DNA from: Haemophilus parainfluenzae
GTDB taxonomy: Bacteria > Pseudomonadota > Gammaproteobacteria > Enterobacterales > Pasteurellaceae
Reading direction: 5' to 3'
Length of the DNA stretch: 64,000 nucleotides
Assembly (NCBI RefSeq): GCF_014931375.1
Contig: NZ_CP063117.1
Location: 930,001-994,000, forward strand
The notes beneath the pieces were generated by a model. The model was not told where the DNA came from, did no database searches, and worked only from the letters and a program-made list of their open reading frames with translations. Both the position numbers and the translations under genes were made by a program. Below are positions 9,342-17,643 of the stretch, piece after piece. How positions within the stretch are numbered: the first letter of the stretch is position 1; each line of letters begins with the position of its first letter.

Positions 9342-9363
9342 AAAATGAACGTTTATTCATTTT
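9342..9363. promoter_or_regulatory. Palindromic operator upstream of acrR (putative)
   Basis: AAAATGAA (9342-9349) and TTCATTTT (9356-9363) form a perfect 8-base inverted repeat with a 6-base centre (CGTTTA). It lies about 60-80 bases before the TetR-family gene. Size, symmetry and position fit a TetR-family operator for autoregulation of acrRAB; no binding data are available. Confidence 0.55.
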
Positions 9364-9421
9364 TGATATTCATCTTAAATGACCTTTCTCATATATAACC
9401 CTAAGAATTTAATTTTTTATT

Positions 9422-10000
9422 ATGCGACAAGTAAAAGCCTCTAAAACGAAGCTTGATGTCAGCGAGCAGATCTTTGATGCAACAGATCGTCTTATGGCAA
9501 AAGAAGGATTACATTATCTTTCTATGCATAAGTTAGCCAAGGAAGCTGGCATCGCAGCGGGTACGATTTATCTTTATTTTAAGAGTAAAGACGAGTTATT
9601 AGCACAATTTGCTCGTCGAGTGTTCAATAAGTTTGCTGTGGCGATTGAAGAAGGTTTTGATGAAAGCCAATCTTTTTTCGAGCAATACAGAAAAATGTGG
9701 TGGAATATTTGGCATTTTCTTCAAGAAAATCCAACGATTCTGTTAAACATGAGCCAATATCGATCTTTACCAGAGTTTATTGAAACCTGCAAAGAAATGG
9801 AGCATTCGTGTTGGGAACACTTTTGTCTCAAGGGACAAGCCGCAAATGTGTTAGCTGATTTAGATCCTCACATGTTATTTTTGCTGAGTCTTAAAACAGC
9901 AATCGTTTTAGCCTCAGATATCAAGTTTCTCGGTACGGCAGTAACCGATGCGATGTTAGAATCTGTCATTGAACGCTCTTGGCGTGCAATTCAGAAATAG
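9422..10000 (+). CDS. acrR: TetR-family transcriptional regulator of the efflux operon (AcrR-like)
   Basis: A 192-residue repressor-type protein. The N-terminal TetR helix-turn-helix is clear (LSMHKLAKEAGIAAGTIYLY, about residues 35-54, followed by FKSKDELL). The C-terminal ligand-binding region is helical and not strongly conserved. It is the first gene of a tandem set with an RND adaptor and pump, 30 bases upstream of the adaptor gene, as in Haemophilus acrRAB. It most likely represses its own operon and is released by pump substrates. A palindrome 60-80 bases upstream is the candidate operator. Confidence 0.85.
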   Translation: MRQVKASKTKLDVSEQIFDATDRLMAKEGLHYLSMHKLAKEAGIAAGTIYLYFKSKDELLAQFARRVFNKFAVAIEEGFDESQSFFEQYRKMWWNIWHFLQENPTILLNMSQYRSLPEFIETCKEMEHSCWEHFCLKGQAANVLADLDPHMLFLLSLKTAIVLASDIKFLGTAVTDAMLESVIERSWRAIQK

Positions 10001-10030
10001 TCATTTTATTGTCTTAATGGAGTTTTCCAA

Positions 10031-11227
10031 ATGAGTATAACTCAAACTGATAAACCAAAGCGTTCACACGTTTTCTTTTTGAAATTAGCGTTAGGCGTAT
10101 TTGTGTTAATTTTTGCAGCAATGATTTTCCTTAATCAAATGAAGGCAAAAGGCATTGCTGATTTCTTGGCAAATAAACCAGAAACAGCATCCCCTGTAAC
10201 AGCGATGACAGTAAAGGCTTCAGAATGGACGCCAATTATTGAAACGACAGGTCTTGTTCGTCCGAATCAAGGGGCGATGTTAAGTGCACAAAGCGCTGGA
10301 ACCGTGTCTAAAGTGCTCGTGCAAAATGGCCAAAGCGTGAAAAAGGGTGATTTGTTAGTTGAGTTAGATAGTTCCGTTGAGCGTGCAAGCTTACAAGCGG
10401 CTCAAGCTCAAGTGGTGTCATTACGTCAAACTTATCAACGTTATGCAAACCTTGCAGGCAGCGGTGCCGTTTCTCGTCAAGAATTAGATAACGCAAAATC
10501 AGCTTATGAAGCACAAGCGGCAAATATTGAGTCATTAAAAGCAACCATTGAGCGTCGCCAAATCGTCGCACCATTTGATGGTAAAGCCGGTATCGTGAAA
10601 GTGAATGTTGGTCAGTACGTTTCAAACGGTACTGAAATTGTGCGTGTGGAAGATCGTTCTTCTATGAAAGTGGATTTTGCGATTGCTCAAAACCTATTAG
10701 ATAAATTGCATATTGGTCAAAAAGTAACGGCTACGGCAGATGCGCGTAAAGGTGAAACTTTTGCCGCGAAGGTTACTGCAATTGAGCCAGCAATTAATTC
10801 TTCAACGGGTTTAGTCGATGTTCAAGCAACATTTGAACCAGAAGATGGCGCAAAATTATTATCCGGTATGTTTACTCGCTTAAATGTCGCTTTACCAACT
10901 GAGCATAATCAAATCGTTGTGCCACAAGTGGCAGTGAGCTACAACATGTATGGCGAATCGCTTTATATTTTGACCGCACTTTCCGATGAAGATATTGAGA
11001 AATTAGGCGGCGCAGAAAAAGCGGCGAATATGTACCGTGCAAAATCAATCACTGTATTTACGAAAGATCGTCAAGGTATTTATGCACAATTAAAAGGCGA
11101 TGAAGTTAAAGTCGGCGATAAAATTGTGACCGGCGGTCAGCAAAACTTAAGTAACGGTGCATTAGTCTCTGTTGCAGATAAAGCGGGCGTAGGTACTGAA
11201 CAACCTGCGAATAAAACGAATCTTTAA
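10031..11227 (+). CDS. acrA: RND efflux periplasmic adaptor subunit (AcrA/MexC-like)
   Basis: A 398-residue membrane-fusion protein that links an inner-membrane RND pump to an outer-membrane channel. It has an N-terminal membrane anchor at about residues 15-37 and no lipobox, so it differs from the lipoprotein AcrA of E. coli. Next come the biotinyl-lipoyl-like hairpin halves (VSKVLVQNGQSVKKGDLLVE and IVAPFDGKAGIVKVNVGQYV) separated by a short coiled coil, then the beta-barrel domain. It is preceded by GGAG and followed after 13 bases by the pump gene. Confidence 0.9.
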   Translation: MSITQTDKPKRSHVFFLKLALGVFVLIFAAMIFLNQMKAKGIADFLANKPETASPVTAMTVKASEWTPIIETTGLVRPNQGAMLSAQSAGTVSKVLVQNGQSVKKGDLLVELDSSVERASLQAAQAQVVSLRQTYQRYANLAGSGAVSRQELDNAKSAYEAQAANIESLKATIERRQIVAPFDGKAGIVKVNVGQYVSNGTEIVRVEDRSSMKVDFAIAQNLLDKLHIGQKVTATADARKGETFAAKVTAIEPAINSSTGLVDVQATFEPEDGAKLLSGMFTRLNVALPTEHNQIVVPQVAVSYNMYGESLYILTALSDEDIEKLGGAEKAANMYRAKSITVFTKDRQGIYAQLKGDEVKVGDKIVTGGQQNLSNGALVSVADKAGVGTEQPANKTNL

Positions 11228-11240
11228 TTAGGAAAAGCGA

Positions 11241-14200
11241 ATGAAATTTACCGATATATTTATTCGTCGTCCTGTTTTGGCGGTTTCGATTAGCTTGTTA
11301 ATCATTATTTTAGGATTACAAGCGATCTCGAAATTGGCTGTGCGCGAATATCCGAAAATGACCACGACGGTGATTACGGTGACCACTGCATATCCAGGGG
11401 CGGATGCGAACTTAATTCAAGCGTTTGTTACTTCCAAAATTGAAGAGGCGGTAGCGCAAGCAGATAATGTGGACTATATGTCTTCAAGCTCTAGCCCAAG
11501 TACGTCAACTGTCACCGTAAAAATGAAATTAAATACGGATCCGAATGCGGCCTTGGCAGATGTTTTAGCTAAAGTTAACTCAGTTCGTTCTGAATTACCA
11601 AGTGGTATTGAAGATCCAACGATTTCTTCATCAACCGGTGGTTCGGGGATTATGTATATTAGTTTCCGTTCTGACAAGCTTGATGCAAGCCAAGTGACTG
11701 ACTATATTCAACGCGTAGTCAAACCTCAGTTCTTTACTGTAGAAGGGGTGGCGAGTGTGCAGATCTTTGGTGCATCTGAGTACGCACTTCGTATTTGGTT
11801 AGATCCAGAAAAAATGGCGGCTCAAAACCTTTCTGCCACACAAGTGATGTCCGCATTATCAGCGAATAACATTCAAACAGCAGCAGGTAATGATAATGGC
11901 TATTTTGTAACCTATAAAAACAAAGTAGAAACCACGACAAAATCGGTTGAAGAATTAGGTAACTTAATTGTGACGTCTAACGGTGATAAGTTAGTACGTT
12001 TACGCGATATCGCTGATATTGAATTAAATAAATCAAGTGATAGCTCACGTGCGGTAGCGAATGGCGCAGATTCCGTTGTATTAGCGATTAATCCAACTTC
12101 GTCAGCAAACCCATTAACGGTAGTTGCGAAAGTGCGTCCGCTATATGACAGTATTAAAAATAATCTGCCGGATGCTATTGAATCTGACATCTTATATGAC
12201 AGTACAATTGCGATTAATAACTCCATTAATGAAGTAATCAAAACGATTGTTGAGGCAACGCTGATCGTGTTGGTGGTGATTACCATGTTTATTGGTTCAT
12301 TCCGTGCGATGTTAATCCCGGTTATCACCATTCCGATTTCATTAATTGGGGTAATCATGTTGCTTCAATCATTTGATTTCTCTATTAACTTGATGACTTT
12401 GCTGGCATTGGTTCTAGCCATTGGTTTGGTGGTGGATGATGCGATTGTGGTATTGGAAAACGTAGACCGCCACATTAAGTTAGGTGAAACACCATTCCGT
12501 GCGGCGATTATTGGTACGCGTGAAATTGCCGTTCCGGTTATTTCCATGACTATAGCCTTGATTGCGGTATATTCTCCAATGGCGTTAATGGGCGGTATTA
12601 CGGGTACGTTGTTTAAAGAGTTTGCTTTAACCCTTGCTGGAGCAGTATTTATTTCCGGTATCGTAGCATTAACGCTTTCACCAATGATGACCAGTAAATT
12701 GCTAAAATCCAATGAGGCTCCAAGTAAATTGGAACAACGAGTAGAGCATACCCTTAGTAAAGTGAATGCAGCTTATGCGTATGTACTTGATTTGGTGATG
12801 GTAAACCGTAAATGTATGTTGATGTTTGCGGCGATTATCTTTGCAACCTTACCCGTGTTGTTTAAATCGCTTTCGAGTGAATTAACACCAGCAGAAGATA
12901 AAGGGGCATTTTTAGCGATTGGTTCAGCACCGTCTAACGTAAACGTGGATTATGTGCAAAATGCGATGGCACCTTATCAAGAGATTTTAAAAAATACGCC
13001 AGAAGTGCAGTTTGCTATGACAATTTCAGGCGCACCAACTTCTAACCAATCTTTAAACGTCATTACGTTAAAAGACTGGAAAGAACGTTCAAAAAGCCAA
13101 ACTGAGATCTTAAATGAATTAAATGCGAAAGCGAAATCAATTCCTGAGGTATCTGTACAAGGCTTCTCGTTCCCAGAAATTGATACAGGGGAGCAAGGAC
13201 CTCCGATTGGTTTTGTGATCAGCACATCACAAGATTACGGCGATTTAGCAAATGTAGCCGGTAAATTCTTAGAGGATATGCAAAAATCCAGTAAGTTCGT
13301 TTATACCAATCTCGATCTTAAATTTGATACCGCTCAAATGCGCATTAAGATTGATCGTGAAAAAGCAGGGACTTACGGCATTACGATGCAACAAATCAGC
13401 CGTACTTTAGGTAGCTTCTTATCTGCCGCAACCATTGAGCGTGTGGATATTGACGGCCGTGCTTATAAAATTATTTCCCAAGTAAAACGTGACAATCGTT
13501 TATCTCCGGAAAGTTTTAATAAGTATTACATCACCGCAGCAAATGGTACCTCTGTTCCATTAAGCAGCTTGGTGACGGCTACATTGGAACCACAACCAAG
13601 TACATTGCCTCGTTTCAGCCAGTTAAACTCTGCGGTGATTAGTGCTGTACCGATGCCAGGTACTTCAATTGGTGATGCGATCCAATGGTTACAGGACAAT
13701 GCGAAAAATACTTTACCACAGGGTTATAACTATGACTTTAAAAGTGAAGCGCGTCAGTTAGTACAAGAAGGTAATGCGCTTGCTGTAACGTTCTTACTTG
13801 CGGTAGTGATTATTTTCTTAGTCTTGGCAATTCAGTTTGAATCAATTCGCGATCCAATCGTGATTATGATTTCTGTACCGTTAGCGGTGAGTGGTGCGTT
13901 ATTAGCCTTAAATGCCTTTGGATTTGTAGGGATTGCTGGAACGACACTCAATATCTACTCACAAGTGGGTTTGATTACCCTGGTTGGTCTTATTACGAAA
14001 CACGGTATTTTGATGTGTGAAGTAGCGAAAGAAGAGCAGTTAAACCACGGTAAAACGCGTATTGAAGCGATCACCGAAGCGGCTAAAGTACGTTTACGTC
14101 CAATTTTGATGACAACCGCAGCGATGATTGCAGGTCTTGTACCGTTGCTTTATGCAACAGGTGCGGGTGCGGTATCTCGTTTCAGTATTGGTATCGTTAT

Positions 14201-14345
14201 CGTGGCAGGTTTGGCAATCGGTACATTGTTTACCTTGTTCGTGTTGCCAGTGATTTATTCTTACATTGCAAGCGAACACAAACCGTTACCAGTGTTTGAT
14301 GAAAATGTAAAACCAATTGAAGGTCACATTAACGAACAACATTAA
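11241..14345 (+). CDS. acrB: RND multidrug efflux pump, inner-membrane subunit (AcrB-like)
   Basis: The 1034-residue proton-driven transporter of the HAE1 RND family. The start MKFTDIFIRRPVLAVSISLL is typical. The first periplasmic loop is followed by transmembrane segments that contain the proton-relay aspartates in GLVVDDAIVVLENVDRH (about residue 395-415). The second half repeats the layout, with GLITKHGILMCEVAKE and GAGAVSRFSIGIVI near the end. With AcrA and an outer-membrane channel encoded elsewhere it exports drugs and detergents. The gene ends before an uptake-signal terminator and a second strong hairpin. Confidence 0.93.
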   Translation: MKFTDIFIRRPVLAVSISLLIIILGLQAISKLAVREYPKMTTTVITVTTAYPGADANLIQAFVTSKIEEAVAQADNVDYMSSSSSPSTSTVTVKMKLNTDPNAALADVLAKVNSVRSELPSGIEDPTISSSTGGSGIMYISFRSDKLDASQVTDYIQRVVKPQFFTVEGVASVQIFGASEYALRIWLDPEKMAAQNLSATQVMSALSANNIQTAAGNDNGYFVTYKNKVETTTKSVEELGNLIVTSNGDKLVRLRDIADIELNKSSDSSRAVANGADSVVLAINPTSSANPLTVVAKVRPLYDSIKNNLPDAIESDILYDSTIAINNSINEVIKTIVEATLIVLVVITMFIGSFRAMLIPVITIPISLIGVIMLLQSFDFSINLMTLLALVLAIGLVVDDAIVVLENVDRHIKLGETPFRAAIIGTREIAVPVISMTIALIAVYSPMALMGGITGTLFKEFALTLAGAVFISGIVALTLSPMMTSKLLKSNEAPSKLEQRVEHTLSKVNAAYAYVLDLVMVNRKCMLMFAAIIFATLPVLFKSLSSELTPAEDKGAFLAIGSAPSNVNVDYVQNAMAPYQEILKNTPEVQFAMTISGAPTSNQSLNVITLKDWKERSKSQTEILNELNAKAKSIPEVSVQGFSFPEIDTGEQGPPIGFVISTSQDYGDLANVAGKFLEDMQKSSKFVYTNLDLKFDTAQMRIKIDREKAGTYGITMQQISRTLGSFLSAATIERVDIDGRAYKIISQVKRDNRLSPESFNKYYITAANGTSVPLSSLVTATLEPQPSTLPRFSQLNSAVISAVPMPGTSIGDAIQWLQDNAKNTLPQGYNYDFKSEARQLVQEGNALAVTFLLAVVIIFLVLAIQFESIRDPIVIMISVPLAVSGALLALNAFGFVGIAGTTLNIYSQVGLITLVGLITKHGILMCEVAKEEQLNHGKTRIEAITEAAKVRLRPILMTTAAMIAGLVPLLYATGAGAVSRFSIGIVIVAGLAIGTLFTLFVLPVIYSYIASEHKPLPVFDENVKPIEGHINEQH

Positions 14346-14364
14346 TTGAAAATACTATAAAAAC

Positions 14365-14400
14365 AAACCGCACTTTGATTTTTCAAGTGCGGTTTTCTTT
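14365..14400 (+). terminator. Terminator of acrRAB built from inverted uptake signals
   Basis: AAACCGCACTT (14365-14375) pairs with AAGTGCGGTTT (14385-14395), followed by TCTTTT. Both arms are uptake cores, here in tail-to-tail orientation. Confidence 0.88.
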
Positions 14401-14409
14401 TAGAGATTA

Positions 14410-14437
14410 AAAAAGCGAACATAATGTTCGCTTTTTA
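14410..14437. terminator. Second, bidirectional hairpin terminator between acrB and the M48 protease gene
   Basis: Perfect 13-base arms (AAAAAGCGAACAT / ATGTTCGCTTTTT) with A-run and T-run flanks, able to stop transcription from either side of these convergent genes. Confidence 0.85.
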
Positions 14438-14474
14438 TTTATGAAAGTGCGGTCAAATTTTTAACCATTTTTAT

Positions 14475-15257
14475 TTAGCCATTTTTATTTTTAGTGGCTT
14501 TGTAAAGTTCCATCGCTTCTGGTAATAAGCGTTGTAAGTTTTCTTGGCGGGATTCATCACTCGGGTGAGTAGAAGCTAACACATCAAGTGCACCTTTAGA
14601 ACCACCAGAGGCTTTTGCCATTTTTTGCCATAAACCTGGGGCAACTTCAGGATTGTAACCTGAGCGAGCCATTAGCATTAATCCAACTTCATCCGCTTCA
14701 GTTTCTGCGCTACGAGAGTAAGGTTTATCTAAAGCAAAGTCTTTGGTTAAACCTACTGCTAATTCACTTGCACTTGAACCGATAACAGTAGAAAGGGCGG
14801 CATGACCTAAACTTGCTGCAATATTAGTAGCCATACCAAAATTCACTTTCGCTTTACCGTGTTCTTTTAAAGCGTGTGCCATTTCGTGACCCATTACAAC
14901 AGCAATTTCATTATCGTTTAACTGTAAGGTATCCACTAAACCTGTGTAGAATGCCATTTTACCGCCTGGCATTGCCCAAGCATTCAGTTCTTTTGATTTA
15001 ATGACATTGATTTGCCAGTTAAATTGTTGTCCAGTTTCATTCGCTTGGTCTGCATAAGGCACCATTTTATTAAACACTGCATGAACACGTTTTGCAGTTT
15101 TTGATGAAGTATCAATTACACCATGTGCACGCATATTACCCATTTCTTGGGTATAGCTACTTGCAGCTTGTTGATTGATAGAGGCAGAGTCAGCACACGA
15201 AGTTAATACAACACCCGCTAACGCAGCAAAAGCAAAGCTTTTAAGTTGTTTTTTCAT
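14475..15257 (-). CDS. M48-family metalloprotease lipoprotein (LoiP/YggG-like)
   Basis: A 260-residue secreted zinc protease. The N-terminus is a lipoprotein signal with lipobox LTSC (Cys about residue 21). The zinc site HEMAH lies near residue 128, and the third ligand is the Glu in SAETEADEVG near residue 187, giving a complete M48 active site. The family includes LoiP/YggG and BepA, which act on outer-membrane proteins; this one is closer in size and layout to LoiP, without the TPR domain of BepA. The exact substrate is not predictable. It is monocistronic and convergent with acrB. Confidence 0.85.
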   Translation of the reverse strand: MKKQLKSFAFAALAGVVLTSCADSASINQQAASSYTQEMGNMRAHGVIDTSSKTAKRVHAVFNKMVPYADQANETGQQFNWQINVIKSKELNAWAMPGGKMAFYTGLVDTLQLNDNEIAVVMGHEMAHALKEHGKAKVNFGMATNIAASLGHAALSTVIGSSASELAVGLTKDFALDKPYSRSAETEADEVGLMLMARSGYNPEVAPGLWQKMAKASGGSKGALDVLASTHPSDESRQENLQRLLPEAMELYKATKNKNG

Positions 15258-15321
15258 AAATTATCCTTTTGTTGAGATGGCTGATTATATGAATTTATTG
15301 CGTTTTGTCGATATAAAAAGA

Positions 15322-15354
15322 TTGTCTTTTTATTTTGTACTACTATAATAGTGC
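15322..15354 (+). promoter_or_regulatory. mtr promoter overlapped by a TrpR operator
   Basis: A promoter is visible as TTGTCT (15322-15327), a 16-base spacer and TATAAT (15344-15349). Across the -10 lies GTACTACTATAATAGTGC (15337-15354), which matches the trp operator half-sites (GTACTA ... TAGTAC) at 11 of 12 positions. The trpR gene and a second such operator are also in this window. Repression of tryptophan uptake by TrpR is established for E. coli mtr. Confidence 0.7.
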
Positions 15355-15378
15355 AAATTTTTATTTTAGGACTTAACG

Positions 15379-16635
15379 ATGACAATAAAAAAATCTCCTT
15401 CTTTATTAGGCGGCGCCATGATTATTGCGGGTACCGCGATTGGTGCTGGTATGCTCGCTAATCCAACTTCGACGGCGGGTGTATGGTTTATCGGCTCTAT
15501 TCTGGCTTTGGTTTACACTTGGTTCTGTATGACCACATCAGGTTTGATGATCTTAGAAGCCAACTTACATTATCCTACCGGCTCAAGCTTTGACACCATC
15601 GTGAAAGATTTGTTAGGAAAAGGTTGGAATATTATCAATGGTCTTTCCGTTGCTTTCGTGTTGTATATTTTAACTTATGCCTATATCACCTCTGGCGGCG
15701 GTATTACACAAAACTTGCTCAATCAAGCCTTTGGTTCCGCTGAAAGTGCGGTCGATATTGGACGGACTTCGGGATCTTTAATTTTCTGTTTTATTCTTGC
15801 AGCTTTCGTCTGGCTTTCTACTAAAGCAGTGGATCGTTTCACAACCATTTTGATCGTTGGAATGGTGGTGGCTTTCTTCCTTTCTACCGCAGGCTTATTG
15901 AGCTCTGTAAAAACAGAGGTGTTATTCAATACCATTGCGGAAGGTGAACAAAGCTATTTGCCTTATTTATTGACCGCACTTCCAGTTTGCTTAGTGTCTT
16001 TTGGTTTCCACGGAAATGTACCGAGCCTCGTCAAATATTACGATCGTGATGGTCGTCGCGTGATGAAATCGATCTTTATTGGTACAGGTTTAGCCTTAGT
16101 GATTTATATTTTATGGCAGCTTGCAGTGCAAGGTAATTTACCACGTACAGAATTTGCACCAGTGATTGAAAAAGGCGGCGATGTATCGGCATTATTAGAA
16201 GCATTACACAAATATATTGAAGTGGAATACATTGCAGTTGTATTGAATTTCTTTGCTTATATGGCTATTGCAACCTCATTCTTAGGGGTAACGTTAGGTT
16301 TATTTGATTATATTGCCGACTTATTTAAATTTGATGACAGCGTATTAGGCAGAACAAAAACCACATTGGTGACATTCTTACCGCCACTATTGTTAAGTTT
16401 ACAATTCCCTTATGGCTTCGTGATTGCCATTGGTTATGCCGGATTAGCTGCAACAATTTGGGCTGCAATCGTGCCAGCACTGCTTGCTAAAGCAAGTCGC
16501 CAAAAATTCCCAAATGCGACTTATAAAGTGTATGGCGGTAATTTTATGATTGGCTTTGTGATCTTATTCGGTGTGTTAAATATTGTGGCACAAGTAGGCG
16601 CAAACTTAGGATGGTTTGCAAGTTTCGCAGGATAA
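15379..16635 (+). CDS. mtr: Tryptophan-specific permease Mtr (HAAAP family)
   Basis: A 418-residue inner-membrane symporter for aromatic amino acids with about 11 membrane segments. Stretches shared with E. coli Mtr and not simply with TyrP include SGLMILEANLHY, GSSFDTIVKDLLGKGWN, FVLYILTYAYI, FHGNVPSLVKYY, TSFLGVTLGLFDYIADLF and YAGLAATIWAAIVPALLAKASR. The presence of a trp-operator-like site over the promoter supports tryptophan rather than tyrosine as substrate. It is followed by its own terminator at 16657. A tyrosine transporter is the main alternative. Confidence 0.88.
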   Translation: MTIKKSPSLLGGAMIIAGTAIGAGMLANPTSTAGVWFIGSILALVYTWFCMTTSGLMILEANLHYPTGSSFDTIVKDLLGKGWNIINGLSVAFVLYILTYAYITSGGGITQNLLNQAFGSAESAVDIGRTSGSLIFCFILAAFVWLSTKAVDRFTTILIVGMVVAFFLSTAGLLSSVKTEVLFNTIAEGEQSYLPYLLTALPVCLVSFGFHGNVPSLVKYYDRDGRRVMKSIFIGTGLALVIYILWQLAVQGNLPRTEFAPVIEKGGDVSALLEALHKYIEVEYIAVVLNFFAYMAIATSFLGVTLGLFDYIADLFKFDDSVLGRTKTTLVTFLPPLLLSLQFPYGFVIAIGYAGLAATIWAAIVPALLAKASRQKFPNATYKVYGGNFMIGFVILFGVLNIVAQVGANLGWFASFAG

Positions 16636-16656
16636 GTTTTCGCGTTAATATTGTAG

Positions 16657-16680
16657 GGGCGTATCGAATACGCCCTTTTT
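16657..16680 (+). terminator. Terminator of mtr
   Basis: Perfect 8-base stem GGGCGTAT / ATACGCCC with a CGA loop followed by five T. Confidence 0.88.
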
Positions 16681-16700
16681 AATTTTACATAGGAAACGAG

Positions 16701-17474
16701 ATGAGTAACCAAACGAGCGTTTACGATAAAGAAAACTTCTTTGCGCTTTATCAAAAACTGCGATCTAACCCAATCAGCCTCAATGAAATAGTGGAAAAGC
16801 CGACGATGCTTTCCCTGTTACCTGATTTACAAGGGAAAAAATTGCTCGATCTAGGTTGTGGAACGGGTGGACACTTACAACTCTATTTGGAACGCAATGC
16901 GGAGAGCGTAGTGGGAACAGATCTTTCAGCTAAAATGCTAGAGCAAGCTGAAAAAGAGCTAAAAAAGTGCAGTCAATTTTCTGGACGTTTTTCGTTATAT
17001 CAGTTACCGATGGAAAAATTAACGGAATTGCCAGAAAGTGATTTTGATGTCATTACCAGCTCTTTTGCTTTTCATTATATTGAAGATTTTCCCGCTTTAT
17101 TAGCTTCTATTGCCAACAAACTTAAGCCTAACGGCACATTAGTTTTTTCCCAAGAGCATCCGATTACAACTTGCCATAAAGAAGGGGAGCGCTGGGAAAA
17201 AAATGAGAAAAAACAGCAAGTAGCCTACCGTTTAAATCATTACCGTGATGAAGGGCTAAGAGAGCGAAATTGGTTTCAACAACCTTTTAAAACGTATCAC
17301 CGTACGACGGCAACGATCATTAATGATTTAATCGCTGCGGGTTTTCAAATTGAACAAATGGCTGAACCAATGTTAGCCGAGCAGCCACAATGGCATGATG
17401 AATTTAAAGATTTGCGGCATCGTCCCCCTTTATTGTTTATTAAAGCAAGAAAAGTGATGAATTTAACAAAATAA
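16701..17474 (+). CDS. Class I SAM-dependent methyltransferase, substrate unknown
   Basis: A 257-residue soluble protein with a standard methyltransferase core: LLDLGCGTGGHLQLYL (about residues 48-63), an acidic end of strand 2 (VVGTDLSAKMLEQA) and FDVITSSFAFHYIEDF. After the core there is a region with IKARKV at the C-terminus. I do not recognise a substrate-specific motif; it resembles small-molecule methyltransferases of the UbiE/BioC type at fold level only. It stands alone between the mtr terminator and the rpsB leader. Confidence 0.8.
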   Translation: MSNQTSVYDKENFFALYQKLRSNPISLNEIVEKPTMLSLLPDLQGKKLLDLGCGTGGHLQLYLERNAESVVGTDLSAKMLEQAEKELKKCSQFSGRFSLYQLPMEKLTELPESDFDVITSSFAFHYIEDFPALLASIANKLKPNGTLVFSQEHPITTCHKEGERWEKNEKKQQVAYRLNHYRDEGLRERNWFQQPFKTYHRTTATIINDLIAAGFQIEQMAEPMLAEQPQWHDEFKDLRHRPPLLFIKARKVMNLTK

Positions 17475-17496
17475 ACTGGTTTTTGACCGCACTTTA

Positions 17497-17505
17497 TGGT
17501 ATAAA
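17497..17505 (+). promoter_or_regulatory. Candidate rpsB promoter, extended -10
   Basis: TGGTATAAA is an extended -10 (TGn plus TATAAA), followed by a GC-rich discriminator (TCGCACC) of the kind seen at stringently controlled ribosomal genes. No good -35 is visible at the usual distance; an uptake signal sits just upstream. Confidence 0.4.
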
Positions 17506-17511
17506 TCGCAC

Positions 17512-17543
17512 CGCTGTTTTTGGGTTTCAAAAGCAGCGTTTTT
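17512..17543 (+). terminator. Hairpin plus T-run between the methyltransferase gene and the rpsB leader
   Basis: CGCTGTTTTTG (17512-17522) pairs with CAAAAGCAGCG (17528-17538) with one G-T wobble and is followed by five T. It probably terminates the methyltransferase transcript. If the TATAAA at 17500 is the rpsB promoter, the hairpin would instead lie at the very start of the rpsB message. Confidence 0.7.
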
Positions 17544-17550
17544 AATTATT

Positions 17551-17640
17551 AACAACACACACATATCATTAAGGCTTAATCGGGGTGCCAAACGGTCGAT
17601 TAGCTGATATGTGGAGGCTCAACCCCAACAAAAGGAAAAT
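17551..17640 (+). ncRNA. Ribosomal protein S2 leader (rpsB 5' UTR, t44-type RNA)
   Basis: The region before rpsB folds as the known S2 leader. An outer stem CACATATCA (17560-17568) pairs with TGATATGTG (17605-17613). An inner stem TAATCG (17577-17582) pairs with CGATTA (17597-17602). A pseudoknot is possible between GGGGT (17582-17586) and ACCCC (17622-17626), just before the ribosome binding site. In the family S2 binds this leader and represses rpsB-tsf. The boundaries are approximate. Confidence 0.8.
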
Positions 17641-17643
17641 ATT

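Noticed and set aside
11912..12358. Long open frames on the opposite strand of acrB and groEL
   Set aside because: These are antisense shadows of well-conserved genes, without ribosome binding sites or recognisable products.
17611..17643. N-terminal extension of rpsB from an upstream ATG
   Set aside because: This ATG is within the stem of the S2 leader; the conserved S2 start and AAAGGAAAA ribosome binding site support ATG 17644.
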